Assembly: GCA_011391745.1 (NCBI GenBank)
Contig: JAABPX010000006.1
Coordinates: forward strand, 1-38,707
DNA: 38,707 nt
Source of the DNA: Comamonadaceae bacterium
GTDB taxonomy: Bacteria; Pseudomonadota; Gammaproteobacteria; Burkholderiales; Burkholderiaceae_C
Direction of reading: 5' to 3'
Shown: piece after piece, positions 27,144 through 35,342 of the stretch
Layout of the letters: every line of letters starts with the position of its first letter
How positions within the stretch are numbered: the first letter of the stretch is position 1
Translations under genes and position numbers: made by a program
The notes under the pieces: model-generated
Database searches by the model: none
What the model saw: the letters and a program-made list of their open reading frames with translations, nothing else
Told to the model about the DNA's origin: nothing

Positions 27144-28841
27144 ATGGTCCGACCCACCCAACACGTGCGCCCAGGGCGCACCCCCGCCCCCCTGCTCTCA
27201 GCGGCCACCGTGCTCTTGGTGCGCGACAGCACCGAGCTGAGCCGCCCCGGCATTGAGGTGCTGATGACGCGCCGCTCGATGAGCGCCAGCTTCGCGCCGG
27301 GGGCGTATGTGTTTCCGGGCGGCGGTATTGAGCCCAGCGACCACAACAGCCACGCGCACAGCACGCACCGCCCCCAGCAATCGGACACCCACCTGACACA
27401 AGCCTTGGCGGCCATTCGCGAGAGTTTTGAAGAGCTGGGTGTGCTGCTGGCGCGCCGCGCCGATGGGCACTGGGTGGACGACGCCGACATCGCCACCCTG
27501 GACCGCCACGCCCCCTTGGCCGTGCAATGCGCCGCACGCGGCTGGGTGCTGGCGGGTGCGGATGTTTGGGTGCTGGCGCACTGGATCACCGACCGCGATT
27601 TGCCCAAACGCTTTGACGTGCCGTTTTTGATCGCCCGCATGCCCGAACACCAAACCCCGGTGGCCGACGAGCGCGAGCAATTCGAGCCGCAATGGGTGCG
27701 GCCCGCCGATGCGCTGGCGCGGCACCAAGCGGGCGACTTTTTCATGATCTACCCCACGGTCAAAACGCTGGAGCGCCTCGGTGCCCACCCCAACGCACAA
27801 AGCCTGTTGGACGCGTGCGCGCTCAGCGACGAACCCCTGTGGACGAGCTGCCCACGCGCGGGGCGCTTGGGCGGGCGCGAATCGCGCCACATGGAACACG
27901 AAGCGCCGTTTGGTGAACTCGCCTTGGTCTGCCCCGACGGGCAGGTGGACCACCCGCTGGACTGGCAAAGCCAACACGCCGTGCCGCTGCTGCGCCACGT
28001 GCAGCGGCTGAGCGCGCCCAACCCCGGCGTCATGACCGGGCCTGGCACCAACAGCTACATCGTGGGCGACCCCGAGAGCGGCCACGTGGTCATTGACCCC
28101 GGCCCGGACGAGCCCGAACACATCGACCGCTTGTGGCGACTGTGCGGCGCGTCGCTGCGCGCCATCGTCTGCACCCACTCACACCCCGACCACGCCCCCG
28201 GCGCGGCACGCTTGCAAGCGCTGTGCGCCCACCGCCCGCCCATCTTGGGCCTGTCCAGCGCCGCCACCGCCCGCGCCCACAGCCGCTTCACACCCGACCG
28301 CGAATGGCGCGATGGCGAAACCCTGGTGCTCAGCGGCCACGAACACACGCACACCTTGCGCGCGGTGCACACGCCCGGCCACGCGGCCAACCACCTGTGT
28401 GTGCTGATCGAGGAAGACGGTTTGCTGTTTTCTGGCGACCACATCCTCAACGGCAGCACCACCGTGATCGACCCGCCCGACGGCAACATGGACGATTACC
28501 TGAACTCACTCGACAAGCTCGACGCGCTGTGCGCGCGGTGGGGCGTGCACTTCATCTTGCCCGCGCACGGCCACGTCATGGGCGACTGGCCGCGCAGTGC
28601 CGACCACCCCAGCAGCCCCGAACATGGCGGCGCACGCGCGGCCATCGCCCAACTCAAAGCCCACCGGCTCGCCCGCGAAGCCAAGGTGGCGCGGGCCATG
28701 GCCGCCCTGCCCCAAGGCGGCCCCGAAGACTGGGTGAAATTGGCTTACGCCGACGTGCCCGAACGCCTCTGGCCCGTGGCCATGCGCTCACTGCTGGCGC
28801 ATGTGCAGCGCATCCAGTCCAGCCACCCGTCAAGCCCTTAG
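27144..28841 (+). CDS. Fused Nudix hydrolase and metallo-beta-lactamase-fold protein
   Basis: The 565-residue product joins two hydrolase domains. The N-terminal half (about 15-250) is a Nudix domain of the NUDT19/CoA-diphosphatase-like type, with AYVFPGGGIEPSD and the box end RESFEELGV at 92-100. The usual Nudix spacing is interrupted by a roughly 25-residue His/Gln-rich insert, as in NUDT19-like enzymes. The C-terminal half (about 285-500) is a LACTB2-like MBL domain with complete metal ligands: H345-S-H347-P-D349-H350, H413 (TPGH), D432 (SGDH) and the final His in ILPAHGHVM. A helical winged-helix-like tail follows (residues 500-560). The ATG at 27144 starts 5 bases after the SMR stop. Substrates of both domains are unknown. 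Confidence 0.87.
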   Translation: MVRPTQHVRPGRTPAPLLSAATVLLVRDSTELSRPGIEVLMTRRSMSASFAPGAYVFPGGGIEPSDHNSHAHSTHRPQQSDTHLTQALAAIRESFEELGVLLARRADGHWVDDADIATLDRHAPLAVQCAARGWVLAGADVWVLAHWITDRDLPKRFDVPFLIARMPEHQTPVADEREQFEPQWVRPADALARHQAGDFFMIYPTVKTLERLGAHPNAQSLLDACALSDEPLWTSCPRAGRLGGRESRHMEHEAPFGELALVCPDGQVDHPLDWQSQHAVPLLRHVQRLSAPNPGVMTGPGTNSYIVGDPESGHVVIDPGPDEPEHIDRLWRLCGASLRAIVCTHSHPDHAPGAARLQALCAHRPPILGLSSAATARAHSRFTPDREWRDGETLVLSGHEHTHTLRAVHTPGHAANHLCVLIEEDGLLFSGDHILNGSTTVIDPPDGNMDDYLNSLDKLDALCARWGVHFILPAHGHVMGDWPRSADHPSSPEHGGARAAIAQLKAHRLAREAKVARAMAALPQGGPEDWVKLAYADVPERLWPVAMRSLLAHVQRIQSSHPSSP

Positions 28842-28906
28842 CATTTGCGCTCAGCGCGGCACTTGGCGTGGCCAGCGAGACAGGTTCAGCGCATTGCCCG
28901 CCAAGC

Positions 28907-30070
28907 CTAGATACCTTCCCGCACCAAAGGCCGCAAGGCCCACAAACCCAAAGCAGGCCCCAAGGCCAAACCCGTCAGCACCCAGCCCAGCGGCAGCCCG
29001 TCGCTCAAGGCCACGAACAACAAAATGCTCAGGGTGCTGATGGCAAAACCGATGCTGTTGGTCAGCGTGAGCACACTGCCCACCGCTTGCGGGGGCGAGT
29101 TGCGCGCGGTGAGGGTTGAAAACTGGGGCGAATCGCCCGCCGCGGTGATGCCCCACAGCAGCAACCACGCATAAAACACGACGTCGGGCGCGTGCATGAG
29201 CAGCGGCGCCAACAAGCAGCACAGGCCGCTGACGCCCAAACACAGGGCCGCCACCCGCGCACTGCCCCAACGCCGCGCCGCATGCCCGCCGAGCACACAA
29301 CCCAGCGCACCGCTGCCCAGCATCACAAAGGCCGCACACGACAAGTCCACCCCCGACAAGCGCGTGCCCAAAATCAGCGGCAGCAACACCCACAGGGTGT
29401 AGATCTCCCACATGTGGCCGAAATAGCCCAAGACCGAGCTGCGCACCCGTTTATCGGTCCACAGCATGCCCAGGGCTTGCCACTGCAAGTGGGTCACGCG
29501 CACGGGCGCTTGCGGCGGCTCACCCAGCGTGAGGATGAGCAAGCCCCCAGCCGCGGCCAAAGCAGCCACACCCAACATGATGCTGGGCCAGGGCAGCGCA
29601 TCGGCCACGGCACGCAGCCCGTGCGCACTGGCCGAGCCCAAGACCAAGGCGCCCACCAAATAACCCAACGCGGCCCCCAAGCCTTGGCGGTACCACTGCG
29701 AAGCGATCTTCATGCCCACCGGGTAAATGCCTGCCAAGAAAAACCCCGTGGCAAAGCGCCAAAACAGCAGCACCGTGAAGTCCGCCACCATGGCCCAAGC
29801 GCCCACGGTGCAAGCCGCACCAGCCATTGCGCAGCACAAAAATACCCGCGTGGCGCGAAAGCGATCGGCCAAGGCCAAGAGCGCAAACACCAAAGTGCCC
29901 ACGATGAAGCCCCATTGCAAAGCCGAGGTGAGGCTGCCCACGGCCGTGGCTGGCCAACCAAAAGCCAGCTGCAAATCGGGCATGACGGCGTTGACCGCGA
30001 ACCACAAAGAGGTGCCCGCGAACTGCGCGAGCACCAAGACGGGCAAGACATGAAAGGGAACGGGGGACAT
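28907..30070 (-). CDS. MFS transporter
   Basis: The 387-residue product is a major facilitator transporter with about twelve hydrophobic segments, starting FHVLPVLVLAQFAGTSLWFAVNAV. The cytoplasmic loop after helix 2 carries ADRFRATR, close to the MFS loop motif, and the region GIYPVGMKIASQWY resembles cyanate/nitrate-type MFS transporters. The ATG at 30070 is preferred; ten codons more are open upstream without hydrophobic or family character. It converges with the Nudix-MBL gene with 65 bases between stops. The substrate cannot be inferred. Confidence 0.88.
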   Translation of the reverse strand: MSPVPFHVLPVLVLAQFAGTSLWFAVNAVMPDLQLAFGWPATAVGSLTSALQWGFIVGTLVFALLALADRFRATRVFLCCAMAGAACTVGAWAMVADFTVLLFWRFATGFFLAGIYPVGMKIASQWYRQGLGAALGYLVGALVLGSASAHGLRAVADALPWPSIMLGVAALAAAGGLLILTLGEPPQAPVRVTHLQWQALGMLWTDKRVRSSVLGYFGHMWEIYTLWVLLPLILGTRLSGVDLSCAAFVMLGSGALGCVLGGHAARRWGSARVAALCLGVSGLCCLLAPLLMHAPDVVFYAWLLLWGITAAGDSPQFSTLTARNSPPQAVGSVLTLTNSIGFAISTLSILLFVALSDGLPLGWVLTGLALGPALGLWALRPLVREGI

Positions 30071-30160
30071 GGCGACGACTGTAAACCCGCGCAGGCACAA
30101 GGCCGCTCAACCATGCGCAGAATGCCCGACAATCCCTGTTTTTAACCACACCGATTCACC

Positions 30161-31015
30161 ATGAGTCCTTCTGCCGTGCCCTTGAGCCCCCTGCGTCAAC
30201 ACGTCCAAGCGTGGCTGAACACCCCGCTGTTTCAACGCACCATCCTGACCTTGATCGTCATCAACGCAGTGATCTTGGGCTTGGAGACTTCGCCCACGGT
30301 CATGCAGGCAGCGGGCCCTGTCTTGCTGCTGATCGACCAATGCCTTTTGGCGGTGTTTGTGGTGGAAATTGCGATGCGCCTGTATGTGCACCGCTTGGCG
30401 TTTTGGCGCGACCCTTGGAGCGTGTTTGACTTTGCGGTCGTGGCCATTGCGCTGGTGCCCGCCAGCGGCCCCTTGGCGGTGTTGCGTGCGCTGCGCGTGC
30501 TACGCGTTTTGCGCATGCTCACCATCGTGCCGTCGATGCGCCGCGTGGTGGGTGCGCTGCTCAGCGCCATCCCCGGTTTGTCTTCCATCGCTTTGGTGTT
30601 GCTGCTGGTGTTTTACGTGTTTGGCGTGATCGCCACCCACCTCTTTGGCCCCCAGTTTCCCGACTGGTTTGGGCACCTGGGCCGTTCGCTCTACACCCTG
30701 TTTCAGGTGATGACACTGGAGAGCTGGTCCATGGGCATTGCGCGCCCCGTGATGGAACAAGCCCCTTGGGCTTGGGCTTTCTTCATCACCTTCATTTTGT
30801 TCGCCACCTTCACGATGCTCAACCTGTTCATCGCCATCATCGTCAACGCGATGCAAACCTTCCAAGAAAGCGAGCACCAAATTGCGCTGGATTCGGTGGA
30901 ACAAGTGGGCAAAACCTTGGAAGACGAGCTGCACGCCGAAGTCAAAACCCTGGGCACGGAATTGGCCGAAATCAAAGCGCTGCTGCTGGCGCAGCGCCCC
31001 GGCGATAAAGTGTGA
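30161..31015 (+). CDS. Voltage-gated sodium channel (NavBac, NavAb-like)
   Basis: Bacterial voltage-gated sodium channels are homotetramers of six-helix subunits. In this 284-residue product S1-S3 span about residues 24-100. The S4 sensor has four arginines at every third position (R109, R112, R115, R118, in LRALRVLRVLRML). S5 lies near 138-160, the pore helix and selectivity filter TLESWSM at residues 185-191, and S6 around 203-232. The filter matches NavAb-type sodium channels. A C-terminal coiled-coil-like tail (about 235-280, Glu/Leu-rich) would assemble the tetramer. It starts at ATG 30161, stands alone on the plus strand, and converges with the toxin gene only 6 bases away. Confidence 0.93.
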   Translation: MSPSAVPLSPLRQHVQAWLNTPLFQRTILTLIVINAVILGLETSPTVMQAAGPVLLLIDQCLLAVFVVEIAMRLYVHRLAFWRDPWSVFDFAVVAIALVPASGPLAVLRALRVLRVLRMLTIVPSMRRVVGALLSAIPGLSSIALVLLLVFYVFGVIATHLFGPQFPDWFGHLGRSLYTLFQVMTLESWSMGIARPVMEQAPWAWAFFITFILFATFTMLNLFIAIIVNAMQTFQESEHQIALDSVEQVGKTLEDELHAEVKTLGTELAEIKALLLAQRPGDKV

Positions 31016-31021
31016 AACGAA

Positions 31022-31519
31022 TCAGGACAACAAGCGCAGCAGGTGCGCGGGCGTGGCGCCCTGCACCATCTGCACCGCCACACCACCGTCCAGCGTCACC
31101 AGCCGCCCTTGGTGCTGCACAGCCAGCGCCAGCAAATAGGCGTCGGTGAGCTGACGGTGGCCCAGCACATGGGCCGGGTTGAGCGTGCCGGGCTCCACCA
31201 GGCTCACCGCGTCTGGCCAGAAACGGTGATAAGCGTGGTAGCACATGGCTTGCAGCTGCGCCATCACTTGCACCACCGGCCGCGGGCCGGGATAAGCAGG
31301 CGCGCTCATGATGCGAACAGCGCCGTTTTGGGTAATCGGGCAACTGGCCCAGCCCTCGGCAGCGTGGGCGACAAACCAGCGCGCTGCCAGTTCGTGGTGC
31401 TCATGGCGACCGTCGCACAAGGCAATCAGCACATTGACATCGAGCAGGTTCACCGGCACTGCAGCCGACACCTTTTTCGCCAGATAGGTCGGCGATGCCT
31501 CACGTACCCGTCGGCTCAT
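31022..31519 (-). CDS. PIN-domain toxin (VapC-like)
   Basis: PIN toxins are metal-dependent RNases that cleave tRNA or rRNA when not bound by antitoxin. The 165-residue product has the first catalytic aspartate in NLLDVNVLIALCDG near residue 27, and acidic residues in LTDAYLLALAV and LVTLDGG near the C-terminus. The ATG at 31519 overlaps the antitoxin stop by 4 bases. It gives an N-terminal extension of about 22 residues before the PIN core; GTG codons at 31459 and 31453 would start directly at the core and are possible alternatives. It is the second gene of an antitoxin-toxin pair. Confidence 0.85.
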   Translation of the reverse strand: MSRRVREASPTYLAKKVSAAVPVNLLDVNVLIALCDGRHEHHELAARWFVAHAAEGWASCPITQNGAVRIMSAPAYPGPRPVVQVMAQLQAMCYHAYHRFWPDAVSLVEPGTLNPAHVLGHRQLTDAYLLALAVQHQGRLVTLDGGVAVQMVQGATPAHLLRLLS

Positions 31520-31773
31520 ACACCCTCGGCTTCGCGCAAGGCCTCCAACTGTGCCTGCGTCACCACCGCCACCTGCAACGCGCGGTGAGGCACCAAGCCC
31601 AAGGCAGCAAGCTGCGTGGCCAATGGGTCGGTAGCCGCAGCGCCCACCACGGGTTCCTGCAAGGCGCGGCGCGCCAACTCGGACAACACCTCGCCCAAGC
31701 TGCGCCCTTCGCTTTGGGCAATGCTTTTGGCGGCGAACAACACGTCGTCGTCGATGCTGAGGGTAGTGCGCAT
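31516..31773 (-). CDS. Ribbon-helix-helix antitoxin
   Basis: The 85-residue product starts MRTTLSIDDDVLFAAKSIA, a ribbon-helix-helix DNA-binding domain as in many VapB/CopG antitoxins. A toxin-binding tail follows, rich in Ala/Leu (about residues 35-85). The ATG at 31773 is preceded by GGAG at good spacing. The next gene, a PIN toxin, overlaps it by 4 bases. A promoter with two operator-like sites lies directly upstream and fits autoregulation by the antitoxin or the complex. Confidence 0.85.
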   Translation of the reverse strand: MRTTLSIDDDVLFAAKSIAQSEGRSLGEVLSELARRALQEPVVGAAATDPLATQLAALGLVPHRALQVAVVTQAQLEALREAEGV

Positions 31774-31800
31774 GGCGGGCTCCAAAGTGATGCGTGATGC

Positions 31801-31829
31801 ACTGTAATTCGCATTTAATCACCGGTCAA
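31801..31829 (-). promoter_or_regulatory. Putative promoter of the toxin-antitoxin pair
   Basis: On the minus strand TTGACC (31829-31824) is followed after 17 bases by TACAGT (31806-31801). Both are good sigma-70 matches, and transcription would begin about 20 bases before the antitoxin ATG. The -35 box overlaps one of the two ACCGGTCA sites. Confidence 0.65.
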
Positions 31830-31850
31830 TCCCTGCACAATGACCGGTCA
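31819..31850. promoter_or_regulatory. Pair of operator-like ACCGGTCA sites
   Basis: A perfect 10-base palindrome TGACCGGTCA lies at 31841-31850, and a one-mismatch copy TCACCGGTCA at 31819-31828. They are 22 bases apart, about two helical turns, on the same face of the DNA. One copy covers the -35 box of the antitoxin promoter. Cooperative binding by an RHH antitoxin is the likely reading but is inferred. Confidence 0.6.
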
Positions 31851-31871
31851 CACACGTACAGGGAGCACCGT

Positions 31872-32000
31872 ATGAGGTTCGCGCTGGTTTCCGATATCCA
31901 CGGCAATTTGGCAGCACTCGACGCCGTTATTGCCGACATTGCGCACCGGGTGGATGCCCCGGGAAGCTGCAGAAAAGTAAAGTGTGAAGCGCACCGATAA
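31872..32000 (+). pseudogene. Truncated metallophosphoesterase (N-terminal remnant)
   Basis: The frame begins MRFALVSDIHGNLAALDAVI, which matches the N-terminus of YfcE/MJ0936-like metallophosphoesterases, including the first metal-binding motif D-x-H. GGGAG stands six bases before the ATG. After about 30 residues the family character stops, and the frame runs into the 3' end of rnpB and ends at 32000. The rest of the enzyme, including the other metal ligands, is absent. This is best read as the leftover of a deletion. A functional 42-residue peptide is unlikely. Confidence 0.75.
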
Positions 32001-32365
32001 GCCGGATTCTGTGCATGTGGGTTTCCCCACATGTGACCGCCATTCCTCTGGGCCGCTGGTCGCCCAAGCGGCTCGATGCTACCTACCCGCACGCTCTGCG
32101 GAACCACATCAACGCGTGCCTATTTGGTATTGCTGCGCGTAGAGATTGCCCGTTTCACCCTTGGGGCTCGTGTCGTGACTTGCGTCACGACCGGTCCCCA
32201 AGACTCGTCTCTGTTGCTCTGATCCTCACCTTAGGGCCGTCGGGGTTGCCCCTTTTGGCTGATCGGTGGAGAGGTGTTACCTCCTACGCTGTCCTGTGCA
32301 GTCCGGACGTTCCTCCAGCACACCCTTTCGAGTCTCGTGCCAGCGGCGGTCTGGTGCGCTTCACA
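31983..32365 (-). ncRNA. rnpB: RNase P RNA (class A)
   Basis: RNase P RNA is the catalytic subunit that trims tRNA 5' leaders. On the minus strand the 5' and 3' ends form a perfect 13-base P1 helix (arms 32365-32353 and 31995-31983). Conserved landmarks are the GAGGAACGTCCGGACT segment near 32315-32300, GGGTGAAACGGGCAATCTC near 32160-32141, and the 3' CAGAATCCGGCTTAT block near 32011-31997. The total of about 383 bases is normal for a bacterial type A RNA. The ends are set from P1 and could differ by a few bases. No clear U-tract terminator follows. Confidence 0.95.
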
Positions 32366-32370
32366 AAGCA

Positions 32371-32376
32371 ATTATC
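32371..32376 (-). promoter_or_regulatory. Putative -10 box of rnpB
   Basis: On the minus strand GATAAT ends five bases before the predicted rnpB 5' end, the position expected for a -10 hexamer. No convincing -35 hexamer is seen at 16-18 bases upstream. Confidence 0.5.
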
Positions 32377-32429
32377 GCTCTTTGGGTCTGTTGAACACAG
32401 CGAATACGCCAGCCAAGTTGCAACCGCGC

Positions 32430-32458
32430 TTGATCTAAAATTCAAGGTCAATTATTTT
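32430..32458 (+). promoter_or_regulatory. Putative promoter of manC
   Basis: TTGATC (32430-32435) and TATTTT (32453-32458) are separated by 17 bases. The ATG of manC begins only 8 bases after the -10 box, so transcription would start at or next to the initiation codon. No Shine-Dalgarno sequence is seen between them. Confidence 0.5.
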
Positions 32459-32465
32459 TTCTACC

Positions 32466-33902
32466 ATGACAACTTTTAACATCACCCTTCCTGTGATCAT
32501 GGCGGGGGGCTCAGGTACTCGGCTTTGGCCGCTTTCCCGTGAGCTTTTCCCCAAACAATTTTTGACCCTTTCCGGTCAACTCTCCATGTTGCAATCAACC
32601 AATGCTCGGTTGGACGGCATGGCGTTTGCGCAGCCCTTGGTGATATGCAATGAAAATCACCGTTTTTTGGTGGCCGACCAATTGCAACGCGTTCAAGCGT
32701 TGAAAACAGGCCATATTTTGTTGGAGCCTGCCGGCCGTAACACGGCTCCAGCGTTGGCCTTGGCCGCATTACACGCAACGCAAAACGGTGCAGACCCCCT
32801 GCTTTTGGTGTTGGCGGCCGATCACATGATTGAGGACACGAAGGCGTTTCAAACGGCTGTTCGTGATGCCTTGCCCTTGGCACAAGCCGGTGCGCTGGTG
32901 ACTTTTGGTATCGAACCCACCGCTGCAGAAACAGGCTATGGCTACATTCACAAAGGCCCAGAGGCAGGAACAGGCGCTTTTAAGGTCAAGGCCTTTGTTG
33001 AAAAGCCCAGCCTAGCGTTGGCCCAAAGCTATTTGAACAGTGGGGAGTACCTTTGGAACAGTGGCATGTTCTTGTTCCGAGCCAGTCGTTTTTTGCAAGA
33101 ACTGGAAACGTACCGCCCTGACATTTTGTCGGTCTGTCGCCAAGCCATGTCCTCTGCACAGACCGACATGGACTTTGTCCGTGTTGATGCGGCCATTTTT
33201 AAATCTTGTCCATCCGAATCCATTGACTACGCCGTGATGGAAAAAACCGATGCCAGCATGGTTGTCCCTCTGAACGCAGGATGGAGCGATGTGGGTGCTT
33301 TTGGCGCTCTGTGGGACACACTGCCAAAAGATGGTGATGGAAACGTGCTGCAAGGCGATGTGTTAACGCACGACAGCCACAACAATTTGGTGATGGCAGA
33401 AAATGCCTTGGTGGCTACCGTGGGTTTAAAAGACACCGTGGTCATCCAAACCAAAGACGCGGTCTTGGTTGCGCCAAGGGATCGCGCTCATGAAGTCAAA
33501 GCCATCGTGGCTCAACTAAAGAAGCTGGGCCGCAACGAACATGAAATGCACCGCCAAGTCTACCGACCTTGGGGTCATTACGACTCTGTGGACGCGGGTG
33601 CGCGGTACCAAGTCAAACGCATCACGGTAACGCCCGGGGCCAAACTGTCGGTGCAACTGCATCACCACCGCGCGGAGCACTGGATTGTGGTGTCTGGTAC
33701 CGCTCGGGTTAGCCTCGACGGTCAGGTGCACTTGTTAACCGAAAACCAATCCATCTATTTGCCCGTTGGTGCCATTCACGCCCTCGAAAACCCAGGGAAA
33801 ATTCCACTCGAACTGATTGAAGTTCAGGTAGGCAGTTACTTGGGTGAAGACGATATTGTTCGTTTAGAAGATCGTTACGGACGTGCGCCAGCCGCAAGTT
33901 AA
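32466..33902 (+). CDS. manC: Mannose-1-phosphate guanylyltransferase / mannose-6-phosphate isomerase
   Basis: This bifunctional type II PMI-GMP makes GDP-mannose, the donor for polysaccharide and lipopolysaccharide mannose, fucose and rhamnose. The 478-residue product has the nucleotidyltransferase motif [20 protein letters not shown] at residues 12-31, [36 protein letters not shown], and a C-terminal cupin isomerase domain with [12 protein letters not shown] and [19 protein letters not shown]. The length is normal. The gene stands alone with no glycosyltransferases beside it, and its base composition is visibly more AT-rich than the neighbours, which suggests a different origin. It may be translated without a leader. 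Function is well supported; pathway use is not. Confidence 0.95.
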   Translation: MTTFNITLPVIMAGGSGTRLWPLSRELFPKQFLTLSGQLSMLQSTNARLDGMAFAQPLVICNENHRFLVADQLQRVQALKTGHILLEPAGRNTAPALALAALHATQNGADPLLLVLAADHMIEDTKAFQTAVRDALPLAQAGALVTFGIEPTAAETGYGYIHKGPEAGTGAFKVKAFVEKPSLALAQSYLNSGEYLWNSGMFLFRASRFLQELETYRPDILSVCRQAMSSAQTDMDFVRVDAAIFKSCPSESIDYAVMEKTDASMVVPLNAGWSDVGAFGALWDTLPKDGDGNVLQGDVLTHDSHNNLVMAENALVATVGLKDTVVIQTKDAVLVAPRDRAHEVKAIVAQLKKLGRNEHEMHRQVYRPWGHYDSVDAGARYQVKRITVTPGAKLSVQLHHHRAEHWIVVSGTARVSLDGQVHLLTENQSIYLPVGAIHALENPGKIPLELIEVQVGSYLGEDDIVRLEDRYGRAPAAS

Positions 33903-33949
33903 GCCACACCAGCACCGCATACAACGCCCATTGCACTGAGTGGTTTGGC

Positions 33950-34705
33950 TCAGCGCAGGGCGGACAAAAACTGCTGCAGTTCGGGCGTTTGGGGGTTGGC
34001 AAACAGCTCGTTGGGTGCGCCTTGCTCGTGCACCAAGCCTTGGTGCATAAAGATCACGCGGTGGCTGACCTTGCGGGCAAAGTGCATTTCGTGTGTGACC
34101 ATCAAGAGCGTCATGCCCTCTTGGGCCAAGGACTCCACCACCGCCAGCACCTCGCCCACCAGCTCGGGGTCGAGCGCGGAGGTGATTTCGTCGCACAACA
34201 AAATGCCCGGCGACATGGCCAGGGCGCGTGCAATGGCCACGCGCTGCTGTTGTCCGCCCGAGAGTTGGTCGGGGAAGGCGTCGAATTTTTCGGCCAAGCC
34301 CACGCGGGCCAGCAAACGGCGGGCCGTGGCTTCGGTGTCGCTGGGGCTGTGCTGCTTGACCAAGCCCGGGGCCAATTGAATGTTCTTGCCCACCGTGAGG
34401 TGAGGGAAGAGGTTGAAGGACTGAAAAATCATGCCCACGTGCTGGCGCAGCGTGCGCATGGCGGCGGGGTTTGAATACACCAAGGGCTGGCCTTGCACCG
34501 TGAGGCTGCCGTGTTGAAACGTCTCCAAGCCGTTGATGCAACGCAGCAGTGTGCTTTTGCCCGAACCGCTTTTGCCAATGATGGCAATCACCTCGCCGGG
34601 CTGCACTTGCAGGTCGATGCCCTTGAGGACTTCGTTGCTGCCGTAGGACTTGCGCAGCCCTTGGATGTTGACGGCGGCGGGCGCAGAGGAATCAACGTTG
34701 GACAT
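33950..34705 (-). CDS. Polar amino acid ABC transporter ATP-binding protein
   Basis: The 251-residue product is an ATPase of the GlnQ/HisP/ArtP group (polar amino acid uptake). It has Walker [10 protein letters not shown] after VIAIIGK, the [13 protein letters not shown]-loop region, the signature [15 protein letters not shown], Walker [20 protein letters not shown] and the switch His in THEMHFA. The start ATG at 34705 lies within the last codons of the upstream permease, a 14-base overlap. It is the last gene of a four-gene operon: binding protein, permease, permease, ATPase. Confidence 0.95.
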   Translation of the reverse strand: MSNVDSSAPAAVNIQGLRKSYGSNEVLKGIDLQVQPGEVIAIIGKSGSGKSTLLRCINGLETFQHGSLTVQGQPLVYSNPAAMRTLRQHVGMIFQSFNLFPHLTVGKNIQLAPGLVKQHSPSDTEATARRLLARVGLAEKFDAFPDQLSGGQQQRVAIARALAMSPGILLCDEITSALDPELVGEVLAVVESLAQEGMTLLMVTHEMHFARKVSHRVIFMHQGLVHEQGAPNELFANPQTPELQQFLSALR

Positions 34706-35342
34706 GAAATTTGCCTTCGAGCGAGCGAGCGTACCAACTGATGGGGTAGCAGATGAAGAAGTACAACAGCGCCACGCAGCTGTACACCACAAAGGGTTTG
34801 AACGTGGCGTTGGTGATCATGGTGCCGGCCTTGGTGAGTTCAATAAAACCAATCACCGAGGCCAGCGCGGTGCCCTTGACCACTTGCACCAAAAAGCCCA
34901 CCGTGGGCGCCACCGCGATGCGTGCGGCCTGCGGAAAGATCACATAGCGCAGTTGTTCGCCAAAGTTCAAGGCCAGGCTTTGCGCGGCTTCCCACTGGCC
35001 TTTGCCAACGGACCGGACGCAGCCGTGCCAGATTTCGGCGAGGAAGGCACTGCTGTACAGCGTCAAGGCCACGGCGGCGGCGGTCCAAGCCGAGGTGTCC
35101 ACCCCCAGCATGGCCATACCAAAGTAGGCCAAAAACAGTTGCATGAGCAACGGGGTGCCTTGGAACAACTGCACATACACCGCCACCGCGTGTTGCAACA
35201 AGGGCTGGTGCGTGGTGCGGGCAATCAACAACACCATGCCCACCAAGCCCCCGCCCACAAAAGCGATGAGGGACAAGACCACCGTCCAGCGTGCCGCCAG
35301 AAGCAGGTTGCTGACGATGTCCCACAGCGAAAACTCAACCAC
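34692..35342 (-). CDS. Polar amino acid ABC transporter permease (second)
   Basis: The 216-residue product is a HisM/GlnP-type permease with about five hydrophobic segments. The EAA-loop region is ALNFGEQLRYVIFPQAARIAVAP, and QLFQGTPLLMQLFLAYFG is the conserved early segment. The start is taken as GTG at 35342, which overlaps the stop of the first permease by 8 bases; no suitable ATG is nearby (the open frame to 35378 lies inside the first permease). It would form a heterodimer with the product of 35335-36006. Confidence 0.9.
   Translation of the reverse strand: MVEFSLWDIVSNLLLAARWTVVLSLIAFVGGGLVGMVLLIARTTHQPLLQHAVAVYVQLFQGTPLLMQLFLAYFGMAMLGVDTSAWTAAAVALTLYSSAFLAEIWHGCVRSVGKGQWEAAQSLALNFGEQLRYVIFPQAARIAVAPTVGFLVQVVKGTALASVIGFIELTKAGTMITNATFKPFVVYSCVALLYFFICYPISWYARSLEGKFHVQR

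Noticed and set aside
29192..30145. Plus-strand 317-residue frame opposite the MFS gene
   Set aside because: It has Gln/His/Arg-rich content typical of antisense frames of high-G+C genes, and the MFS frame is clearly real.
32015..32479. Plus-strand 154-residue frame across rnpB
   Set aside because: It lies opposite RNase P RNA and runs into manC; conserved RNA structure explains the sequence.
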